Of a stretch of DNA of 64,000 nt, positions 14,243 through 24,513 are shown one piece after another (within the stretch, counting starts at the first letter, position 1; each line of letters begins with the position of its first letter). The notes under the pieces were generated by a model. The model ran no database searches. It had not been told where the DNA came from and saw nothing but the letters and a program-made list of their open reading frames with translations. The position numbers and the translations under genes were made by a program. The stretch comes from Ianthella basta (taxonomy: Eukaryota > Porifera > Demospongiae > Verongiida > Ianthellidae), in contig OZ025890.1 in the NCBI GenBank assembly GCA_964019415.1, forward strand, positions 124,001 through 188,000. Direction: 5' to 3'.

Positions 14243-14284
14243 TGATGTCACTTGTGACATCAGTGATGTCATTCGTGACATCAC
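14242..14284. repeat. Double palindrome near the right transposon end
   Basis: GTGATGTCA and TGACATCA(C) alternate four times: arms at 14242-14250, 14255-14262, 14263-14271 and 14276-14284, separated by 4-nt loops CTTG and TTCG. The patch can fold as two small hairpins or one long cruciform. TGACATCA resembles a CRE/AP-1-type half site, but its position beside the terminal repeat suggests a subterminal transposon motif. Confidence 0.7.
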
Positions 14285-14354
14285 TAGGTTTCTCCCTCCG
14301 AAACTGTTAATGCAAGGAATTTAGCGGTTATCCACACCTTTCACCTAAAGTACA

Positions 14355-14379
14355 GGTTTCCTGGTATAACTACCCTGTG
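14355..14379 (-). repeat. Right terminal inverted repeat of the transposon
   Basis: This is the inverted partner of 12972-12996. It ends ACCCTGTG and is followed by TT and then satellite sequence in the expected phase. Confidence 0.9.
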
Positions 14380-17300
14380 TTGTCATATCTTGCCAAATCT
14401 TGCCGAATCTTACCTTGGCATATCTTACCAAATCTTGCCTAATCTTACCTTGTCGTATCTTGCCTAATCTTGCCAAATCTTACCTTGTCATATCTTGCCA
14501 AATCTTGCCGAATCTTACCTTATCATATCTTGCCAAATCTTCCCAAATCTTACCTTGTCATATCTTGCCTAAACTTGCCAAATCTTACCTTGTCATATCT
14601 TGCCAAATCTTGCCTGATCTTACCATGTCATATCTTGCCAAATCTTGCCAAGCCTTACCTTTAAGTTGTCATATTTTGCCAAATCTTGTTTATTCTTACT
14701 TTTTCATATCTTGCCAAATCTTGACTAATCTTACCATGTCATATCTTGCCAAATCTTGCCAAATCTGCCAAATCTTACCTTGTCATAGTTGCCAAATCTT
14801 GCCAAATCTTACCTTGTCATATCTTGCCAAATCTTACCTTGTCATATCTTACCAAATCTTGCCAAATCTTATCTTCTCATATCTTGCCTAATCTTGCCAA
14901 ATATTACCTTGTCATATCTTGCCTAATCTTGCCAAATCTTACCTTGGCATATCTTACCAAATCTTGCCTAATCTTATCTTGTCGTATCTTGCCTAATCTT
15001 GCCAAATCTTACCTTGTCATATCTTGCCAAATCTTGCCGAATCTTACCTTGTCATATCTTACCAAATCTTGCCTAATCTTACCTTGTCGAATCTTGCCTA
15101 ATCTTGCCAAATCTTACCTTGTCATATCTTGCCAAATCTTGCCGAATCTTACCTTGTCATATCTTGCCAAATCTTGCCAAGCCTTACCTTTAAGTTGTCA
15201 TATTTTGCCAAATCTTGCTTATTCTTACTTTTTCATATCTTGCCAAATCTTGACTAATCTTACCATGTCATATCTTGCCAAATCTTGCCAAATCTTACCT
15301 TGTCATATCTTACCAAATCTTGCCAAATCTTACCTTGTCATAGTAGCCAAATCTTGCCAAATCTTACCTTGTCATATCTTGCCAAATCTTGCCAAATCTT
15401 ACCTTGTCATATCTTACCAAATCTTGCCAAATCTTATCTTCTCATATCTTGCCTAATCTTGCCAAATATTACCTTGTCATATCTTGCCTAATCTTGCCAA
15501 ATATTACCTTGTCATATCTTACCAAATCTTGCCTAATCTTATCTTGTCGTATCTTGCCTAATCTTGCCAAATCTTACCTTGTCATATCTTGCCAAATCTT
15601 GCCGAATCTTACCTTGTCATATCTTACCAAATCTTGCCTAATCTTACCTTGTCGAATCTTGCCTAATCTTGCCAAATCTTACCTTGTCATATCTTGCCAA
15701 ATCTTGCCGAATCTTACCTTGTCATATCTTGCCAAATCTTCCCAAATCTTACCTTGTCATATCTTGCCTAAACTTGCCAAATCTTACCTTGTCATATCTT
15801 GCCAAATCTTGCCTGATCTTACCATGTCATATCTTGCCAAATCTTGCCAAGCCTTACCTTTAAGTTGTCATATTTTGCCAAATCTTGCCTATTCTTACTT
15901 TTTCATATCTTGCCAAATCTTGACTAATCTTACCTTGTCATATCTTGCCAAATCTTGCCAAATCTTACCTTGTCATATCTCGCCAAATCTTGCCAAATCT
16001 TACATTGTCATATCTTGCCAAATTTTGCCTAATCTTACCTTGTCATATCTTGCCAAATCTTGCCAAATCTTACCTTGTCATATCTTACCAAATCTTGCCA
16101 AATATTACCATGTCATATTTTGCCAAATCTTGCCTAATCTTACTTTTTCATATCTTGCCAAATCTTGCTTAATCTTACCTTGTCATATCTAGCCAAATCT
16201 TGCCAAATCTTACCTTGTCATATCTTGCCAAATCTTTCCAATTCTTACCTTGTCATATCTTACCAAATCTTGCTTTTAATCTTTCCTTCATATCTAGCCA
16301 AATCTTGCCAAATCTTACCAAATATTACCTTGTCATATCTTGCCTAATCTTGCCAAATCTTACCATGTCATATCTTGCCAAATCTTGCCAAATCTTACCT
16401 TGTCATATCTTACCAAATCTTGCTTAATCTTACCTTGTCATAGTTGCCAAATCTTGCCAAATCTTATCTTGTCATATCTTGCCAAATCTTGCCAAACATT
16501 ACCTTGTCATATCTTGCCAAATCTTGCCAAATCTTACCTTGTCATATCTTGCCTAAACTTGCCAAATCTTACCTTGTCATATCTTGCCAAATCTTGCCTG
16601 ATCTTACCATGTCATATCTTGCCAAATCTTGCCAAGCTTTACCTTTAAGTTGTCATATTTTGCCAAATCTTGCCTATTCTTACTTTTTCATATCTTGCCA
16701 AATCTTGACTAATCTTACCTTGTCATATCTTGCCAAATCTTGCCAAATCTTACCTTGTCATATCTTACCAAATCTTACATTGTCATATCTTGCCAAATTT
16801 TGCCTAATCTTACCTTGTCATATCTTGCCAAAGCTTGCCAAATCTTACCTTGTCATATCTTACCAAATCTTGCCAAATCTTACCATGTCATATTTTGCCA
16901 AATCTTGCCTAATCTTACTTTTTCATATCTTGCCAAATCTTGCTTAATCTTACCTTGTCATATCTTGCCAAATCTTGCCAAATCTTACCTTGTCATATCT
17001 TGCCAAATCTTTCCAATTCTTACCTTGTCATATCTTACCAAATCTTGCTTTTAATCTTTCCTTCATATCTTGCCAAATCTTGCCAAATCTTACCAAATAT
17101 TACCTTGTCATATCTTGCCTAATCTTGCCAAATCTTACCTTGTCAAATCTTGCCAAATCTTGCCTGATCTTACCTTGTCATATCTTGCCAAATCTTGCCA
17201 AGTCTTACCTTTAACTTATCATATCTTGCCAAATCTTGCCTAATCTTACTTTTTCATATCTTGCCAAATCTTGCTCAATCTTACCTTGTCATATCTTGCC

Positions 17301-18883
17301 AAATCTTACCAAATCTTACTGTCATATCTCGCCAAATCTTGCCAAATCTTGCCAAATCTTACCTTGTCATATCTTGCCTACTCTTGCCAAATCTTACCTT
17401 CATATCTTACCAAATCTTGCCTAAACTTACCTTGTCATATTTTACCTAATCTTACTTAATCTTACCTTGTCATATCTTGCCAAATCTTGCCAAATATTAC
17501 CTTGTCATATCTTGCCAAATCTTGCCAAATCTTACCTTGTCATATCTTGCCTAATCTTGCCAAATCTTGTCATATCTTGCCAAATCTTGCCAAATCTTAC
17601 CATGTAATATCTTGCCAAATCATGCCTAATCTTACTTTTTCATATCTTGCCAAATCTTGCTTAATCTTACCTTGTCATATCTTGCCAAATCTTGCCAAAT
17701 CTTACCTTGTCATATCTTGCCAAATCTTGCCTAATCTTACCTTGTCATATCTTACCAAATCTTGCTTAATCTTACCTTGTCATATCTTGCCAAATCTTGC
17801 CAAATCTAATCTTGTCATATCTTGCCAAATCTTGCTTAATCTTACCTTGTCATATCTTGCCAAATCTTGCCAAATCTTACCTTGGCATATCTTACCAAAT
17901 CTTGCCTAATCTTACCTTGTCACATCTTGCCTAATCTTGCCAAATCTTACCTTGGCATATCTTGCCAAATCTTGCCGAATCTTACCTTGTCATATCTTGC
18001 CAAATTTTGCCAAATCTTACCTTGTCATATATTGCCTAATCTTGCCTAATCTTACCTTGTCATATCTTGCCAAATCTTGCCTGATCTTACCTTGTCATAT
18101 CTTACCAAATTTTGCCAAACCTTACCTTTAAGTTGTCATATCTTGCCAAATCTTGCCTATTCTTACTTTTTCATATCTTGCCAAATCTTGACTAATCTTA
18201 CCTTGTCATATCTTGCCAAATCTTGCCAAATCTTACCTTGTCATATCTTGCCAAATCTTTCCAAATCTTACCTTGTCATATCTTGCCAAATCTTGCCTAA
18301 TCTTACCTTGTCATTTCTTACCAAATCTTGCCAAATCTTACCTTGTCATATCTTGCCAAATCTTGCCAAATCTTACCTTGTCATATCTTGCCAAATCTTG
18401 CCGAATCTTACCTTGTCATATCTTGCCAAATCTTGCCAAATCTTACCCTGTCATATCTTGCCAAATCTTGCCTAATCTTACTTTTTCATATCTTGCTAAA
18501 TCTTGCTTAATCTTACCTTGTCATATCTGGCCAAATCTTGCCAAATCTTACCTTGTCATATCTTGCCAAATCTTTCCAATTCTTACCTTGTCATATCTTA
18601 CCAAATCTTGCTTAATCTTACCTTCATATCTTGCCAAATCTTGCCAAATCTTATCTTGTCATATCTTGTCAAATCTTGCCAAATATTACCTTGTCATATC
18701 TTGCCAAATCTTGCCAAATCTTACCTTGTCATATCTTGCCAAATCTTGCCGAATCTTGCCAAATCTTACCATGTAATATCTTGCCAAATCTTGCTTAATC
18801 TTACTTTTTCATATCTTGCCAAATCTTGCTTAATCTTACCTTGTCATATCTTGCCAAATCTTGCTATATCTTGCCTCATCTTG
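14380..18883 (+). repeat. Family 1 satellite, 35-bp unit array (right part)
   Basis: The same 35-bp unit as the array left of the transposon continues in the same orientation and phase. A block at about 9.95-10.85 kb reappears at 15.56-16.46 kb (offset 5612, of which 1,410 is the transposon plus its duplication). Towards the right end the units lose the CAA slot and take CTC and TAT slots, which are typical of the next array, just before the orientation flips. Confidence 0.97.
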
Positions 18884-18965
18884 CTATTTCTTGCCTCAAG
18901 ATGAGGCAAGATATAGCAAGATTAAGCAAGATGAGGCAAGATATGACAAGGTAAGATTAAGCAAG
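18825..18965. repeat. Head-to-head inversion junction of the family 1 satellite
   Basis: The left arm 18825-18883 and right arm 18897-18965 are reverse complements except for one extra 10-bp monomer in the right arm and small differences. They are separated by a 13-nt spacer, CTATTTCTTGCCT. Left of it the monomer reads ATCTTGCNNN on the plus strand; right of it the plus strand reads GCAAGAT. Both arms share the diagnostic order TTAATCTTACCTTGTCAT, so the right array begins as an inverted copy of the left array. Confidence 0.9.
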
Positions 18966-21900
18966 ATGAGGTGAGATGAGGCAAGATATAGCAAGATGAA
19001 GCAAGATGAGGCAAGAAATAGCAAGATGAGGCAAAATATAGCAAGGTGAGGCAACATATTGCAAGATGAGGCAAGAAATAGTTAAGATGTGGAAGATGAT
19101 GCAAGATATTGCAAGATGAGGCAAGAAATACCAAGATGAAGCAAGATGAGGCAAGATATAGCAAGATTAAGCAAGATGAGGCCGGATATAGCAAGATGAA
19201 GCAAGATGAGGCAAGATGAGGCAAGAAATAGCAAGATGAGGCAAGATATAGCAAGATGAGGCAAGATGAGGAAGATGAGGCAAGATACTGCAAGATGAGG
19301 CAAGAAATAACAAGATGAGACAAGATGAGGCAAGATATAACAAGGTTAAGCAAGATGAGGCAAGACATAGCAAGATGAAGCAAGATGAGGCAAGATGAGC
19401 AAAGAAATAGCAAGATGAGTCAAGATATTGTAAGATGAGGCAAGAAATAGCAAGATGAGTCAAGATGAGGCAAGATATAGCAAGATTAAGCAAGATGAGG
19501 CAAGATATTGCAAGATGAGGCAAGATGAGGCAAGATGAGGCAAGAAATAGCAAGAGGAGGCAAGATATTGCAAGAAATAGCAAGATGAGGCAAGATGAGG
19601 CAAGATATTGCAATATGAGGCAAGAAATAGCAAGATGAGGCAAAATGAGTCAAGATATTGAAGGATGAGGCAGGAAATAGAAAGATGAGGCAAGATGAGG
19701 CTAGATATAGAAAGATCAAGCAAGATGAGGGAAGATGAGGCAAGATATAGCATGATGAAGCAAGATGAGGCAAGATGAGGCAAGATATAGCAAGATGAGG
19801 CAAGATATAGCAAGATGAGGCAAGATGAGGCAAGATTAGGTAAGATGAGGCAAGATGAGTCAAGATATTGCAAGACGAAGAAAGATGAGGCAAGATATTG
19901 CAAGACGATGCAAGATATACCAAGATGAAGCAAGATGAGGCAAGATATAGCAAGATGAAGCAAGATGAGGCAAGATGAGGCAAGATGAGGCAAGATAAGG
20001 CAAGAAATAGCAAGATGAGGCAAGATGAGGCAAGATATTGCAAGATGAGACAAGATATAATAAGATGAGGCAAAATGAGTCAAGATATTGCATGATGAGG
20101 CAAGAAATAGCAAGATAAGGCACGATGAGGCAAGATATAGCAAGATTAAGGAAGATGAGGCAAGATGAGGCAAGATGAGGCAAGAAATAGCAAGGTGAGG
20201 CAAGATATAGCAAGATGTGGCAAGACATTGCAAGATGAGGCAAGAAATAGCAAGATGAGGAAGATGAGGCAAGATATTGCAAGATGAGGCAAGAAATAAC
20301 AAGATGAGACAAGATGAGACAAGACATAGCAAGATGAAGCAAGATGAGGCAAGATGAGGAAAGAAATAGCAAGATGAGTCAAGATGAGGCAAGATATAGC
20401 AAGATTAAGCAAGATGAGGCAAGATGAAGCAAGATGAGGCAAGATGAGGCAAGAAATAGCAAGATGAGGCAAGATATTGCAAGATGAGACAAGATATAGT
20501 AAGATGAGGCAAAATGAGTCAAGATATTGCAAGATGAGGCAAGAAATAGCAAGATAAGGCAAGATGAGGCAAGATATAGCAAGATTAAGGAAGATGAGGC
20601 AAGATGAGGCAAGATATTATTAGATAAGACAAGATATAGCAAGATGAGGCAAAATGAGTCAAGATATTGCAAGATGAGGCAATAATAGCAAGATGAGGCA
20701 AGATGAGGCAAGATATTGCAAGATTAAGCAAGATGAGGCAAGATGAGGCAAGATATAGCAAGATGAAGCAAGATGAGGCAAGACGAGGCAAGATATAGCA
20801 AGATGAGGCAAGATATAGCAAGATTAAGCAAGATGAGGCAAGATATAGCAAGATGAAGCAAGATGAGGCAAGATGAGCAAAGAAATAGCAAGATGAGTCA
20901 AGATATTGCAAGATGAGGCAAGAAATAGCAAGATGAGTCAAGATGAGGCAAGATATAGCAAGATTAAGCAAGATGAGGCAAGATGAGGCAAGATATTGCA
21001 AGATGAGGCAACATGAGGTAAGATATAGCAAGATTAAGCAAGATCAGGCAAGATATAGCAAGATGAAGCAAGATGAGGCAAGATATTGCAAGATGAGGCA
21101 AGATGAGGCAAGATATTACAAGATAAGACAAGATATAGCAAGATGAGGCAAAATGAGTCAAGATATTGCAAGATGAGGCAATAATAGCAAGATGAGGAAA
21201 GATGAGGCAAGATATAGCAAGATTAAGCAAGATGAGGCAAGATGAGGCAAGATATAGCAAGATGAAGCAAGATGAGGCAAGAAATAGCAAGATGAGGCAA
21301 GATATAGCAAGGTGAGGCAACATATTGCAAGATGAGGCAAGAAATAGTAAGATGTGGAAGATGATGCAAGATATTGCAAGATGAGGCAAGAAATACCAAG
21401 ATGAAGCAAGATGAGGCAAGATATAGCAAGATTAAGCAAGATGAGGCAAGATATAGCAAGATGAAGCAAGATGAGGCAAGATGAGGCAAGAAATAGCAAG
21501 ATGAGGCAAGATATAGCAAGATGAGGCAAGATACTGCAAGATGAGGCAAGAAATAACAAGATGAGACAAGATGAGGCAAGATATAACAAGGTTAAGCAAG
21601 ATGAGGCAAGACATAGCAAGATGAAGCAAGATGAGGCAAGATGAGCAAAGAAATAGCAAGATGAGTCAAGATGAGGCAAGATATAGCAAGATTAAGCAAG
21701 ATGAGGCAAGATATTGCAAGATGAGGCAACATGAGGTAAGATATAGCAAGATGAAGCAAGATGAGGCAAGAAATAGCAAGATGAGTCAAGATGAGGCAAA
21801 ATATAGCAAGATTAAGCAAGATGAGGCAAGATATTGCAAGATGAGGCAACATGAGGTAAGATATAGCAAGATGAAGCAAGATGAGGCAAGATGAAGCAAG

Positions 21901-23146
21901 ATGAGGCAAGATATTGCAAGATGAGGCAAGAAATTGCAAGATGAGGCAAGATGAGGCATGATATTGCAAGATAAGACAAGATATAGCAAGATGAGGCAAA
22001 ATGAGTCAAGATATTGCAAGAGGCAATAATAGCAAGATGAGGCAAGATGAGGCAAGATATAGCAAGATTAAGCAAGATGAGGCAAGATGAGGCAACATAT
22101 TGCAAGATGAGGCAAGAAATAGGAAGATGAGGAAGATGATGCAAGATATTGCAAGATGAGGCAAGAAATAGCAAGATGAGGAAGATGAGGCAAGATATTG
22201 CAAGATGAGGCAAAATGAGGCAAGATATAGCAAGATTAAGCAAGATGAGGCAAGATATTGCAAGATGAGGCAAGAAATAGCAAGATGAGGCAAGATGAGG
22301 CAAGATATAGCAAGATTATGCAAGATGAGGCAAGATGAGGCAAGATATTGCAAGATGAGGCAACATGAGGTAAGATATAGCAAGATGAAGCAAGATGAGG
22401 CAAGATATAGCAAGATGAAGCAAGATGAGGCAAGATATTGCAAGATGAGGCAAGAAATTGCAAGATGTGGCAAGATGAGACAAGATATTACAAGATAAGA
22501 CAAGATATAGCAAGATGAGGCAAAATGAGTCAAAATATTGCAAGATGAGGCATATAATAGCAAGATGAGGTAAGATGAGGCAAGATATAGCAAGATTAAG
22601 CAAGATGAGGCAAGATGTGGCAAGATATAGCAAGATGAAGCAAGATGAGGCAAGAAATAGCAAGATGAGGCAAGATATAGCAAGATGAGGCAACATATTG
22701 CAAGATGAGGCAAGAAATAGTAAGATGAGGAAGATGATGCAAGATATTGCAAGATGAGGCAAGAAATAACAAGATGAGGCAAGATGAGGCAAGATATAGC
22801 AAGATTAAGCAAGATGAGGCAAGATATAGCAAGATGAAGCAAGATGAGGCAAGATGAGGAAAGAAATAGCAAGATGAGGCAAGATATAGCAAGATGAGGC
22901 AAGATATTGCAAGATGAGGCAAGACTTAGCAAGATGAAGGAAGATGAGGCAAGATTAGGTAAGATGAGGCAAATGAGGCAAGAAATAGCAAGATGAGGCA
23001 AGATATTGCAAGATGAGGCAAGAAATAGCAAGATGAGGCAAGATGAGGCAAGATTATGTAAGATGAGGCAAGACGAGGCAAGAAATAGCAAGATGAAGCA
23101 AGATGAGGCAAGATATAGCAAGATGAAGCAAGATGAGGCAAGACGA
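18897..23146 (-). repeat. Family 1 satellite, 10-bp unit array (inverted orientation)
   Basis: Plain 10-bp monomers run head-to-tail: GCAAGATGAG, GCAAGATATA, GCAAGATATT, GCAAGAAATA, GCAAGATTAA and GCAAGATGAA in mixed order. Each is the reverse complement of the ATCTTGCNNN monomer of the first array. The GTCAT spacer occurs only at the very start. The plus strand is strongly purine-rich. Confidence 0.97.
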
Positions 23147-23381
23147 TGTGGTATACTGGCTGTGATTAACACTTAGACACTGCCAACTACTGATTGTTAC
23201 TAGATATAGTGCTTTACTATTATGGTTGTGTTAAATGCTAGCTATTCTGTATGTAGTTACTATCCCTCTAACAATGGTCTTTGTCTTGTAACTGTCTTAT
23301 GCACGTGTTCTTTATAATGATATCAGTCTTGGCACGTTGTCAGTGAACAGAATCGTCCACCGGTCGTCGACATATCGTACA
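23147..23381. mobile_element. Solo LTR with 5-bp target duplication
   Basis: A 235-bp non-repetitive insert begins TGTGGTATACTGG and ends ATATCGTACA, so it has TGT...ACA ends. GACGA precedes it (23142-23146) and follows it (23382-23386). Removing the insert with one GACGA gives GCAAGACGAGGCAAG, a normal variant of this array. TG...CA ends with a 5-bp duplication are the hallmark of LTR retroelements; no internal region is left, so this is best read as a solo LTR formed by recombination. A TATAAT stretch at 23313-23318 could be its promoter core. The family (Ty3/gypsy, Ty1/copia or other) cannot be told from the LTR alone. Confidence 0.72.
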
Positions 23382-24165
23382 GACGAGGCAAGATATAGCA
23401 AGATGAGGCAAGATGAGGCAAGAAATAGCAAGATGACGCAAGATGAGGTTAGATATTGCAAGATGAGGCAAGATAAAGCAAGATGCAGAAAGATGAGGCA
23501 AGATTAGGTAAGATGAGGCAAGACGAGGGAAGAAATAGCAAGATGAAGCAAGATGAGGCAAGATATAGCAAGATGAAGCAAGATGAGGCAAGAAATAGCA
23601 AGATGAGGCAAGATATTGCAAGATGAGGCAAGAAATAGCAAGATGAGGCAATATGAGGCAAGATTAGGTAAGATGAGGCAAGACGAGGCAAGAAATAGCA
23701 AGATGAAGCAAGATGAGGCAAGATATAGCAAGATGAAGCAAGATGAGGCAAGACGAGGCAAGATATAGCAAGATGAAGCAAGATGAGGCAAGATGAGGCA
23801 AGATATAGCAAGATGAGGCAAGATATAGCAAGATGAAGCAAGATGAGGCAAGATGAGGTTAGATATTACAAGATGAGGCAAGATAAAGCAAGATGCAGAA
23901 AGATGAGGCAAGATTAGGTAAGATGAGGCAAGACGAGGCAAGCAATAGCAAGATGAAGAAAGATGAGGCAAGATATAGCAAGATGAAGCAAGATGAGGCA
24001 AGACGAGGCAAGATATAGCAAGATGAGGCAAGATGAAGCAAGATGAGGCAAGATGAGGCAAGATATAGTAAGATGAGGCAAAATGAGTCAAGATATTGCA
24101 AGATGAGGCAAGAAATAGCAAGATAAGGCAAGATGAGGCAAGATATAGCAAGATTAAGGAAGATT
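23382..24165 (-). repeat. Family 1 satellite, 10-bp unit array
   Basis: This continues the 10-bp array after the solo LTR. A roughly 420-bp stretch with AGATGCAGAAAGATGAGG is present twice (about 23.48 and 23.89 kb), showing local block duplication. Confidence 0.95.
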
Positions 24166-24513
24166 TAGTTTTCGCGATGTAACTCTGCACCAGATGGGTT
24201 TATCAAAAGCGGTCACATGGAAAACTTCGATGATGTAATTGTGCACGGTTCTGTGTAATTTCATTTGCTTTTAGCCTCTCCCACGAAGTCGATCGGCGAT
24301 TTTCTGCGTTTTCATAGGTACTCTTGTCGGCAGCGAGTCTTCATCAAGGAAGCTGTCAGAGAAAATCTTGTTGCGCAGAATTGAAGTACAAGAATGCAGC
24401 TTCAATTACATATACAGCTTGTTTTGTGCAGATTCTATCTGCAGGATAAAGAGCAAAGAATACGAAGGACAAAAATCGGCCCGCATTGTTTACTTAGGAC
24501 ATAACCCACATGC
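24166..24513. other. Unique-sequence island inside the satellite
   Basis: About 350 bp of non-repetitive DNA interrupts the array. I find no convincing terminal repeats, target duplication or open frame. Its right border carries CATAACCCACATGC (24500-24513); the same 14-mer lies at 34925-34938, exactly at the left border of the first 21-bp array. It may be a degraded mobile element or captured flanking DNA. Confidence 0.6.

Larger units (their letters stand above)
12972..14379. mobile_element. Non-autonomous DNA transposon with 25-bp terminal inverted repeats
   Basis: A 1,408-bp block of unrelated sequence sits inside the 35-bp satellite. Its ends are inverted repeats: 12972-12996, beginning CACAGGGTCGTTATACC, and 14355-14379, which matches at 23 of 25 positions on the other strand. 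Both subterminal regions also carry ACCGCTAA. The array reads ...ATTACCTT before and TTGTCAT... after, so removing the insert plus one TT restores the normal ATTACCTTGTCAT; TT (12970-12971 and 14380-14381) is therefore the target duplication. A CAC start with a 2-bp duplication is reminiscent of CACTA/Mirage (CMC) elements, but that is only a suggestion. No transposase-length frame is present, so it is probably mobilised in trans. It contains two short ORFs, two internal tandem-repeat patches and a palindromic patch near its right end. Confidence 0.9.

Noticed and set aside
1-18883. CRISPR-like regular repeats
   Set aside because: The units are contiguous with no unique spacers, and the genome is eukaryotic.
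24166-24513. Second transposon or LTR insertion
   Set aside because: No inverted ends, no TG...CA ends and no target duplication could be found at the borders.
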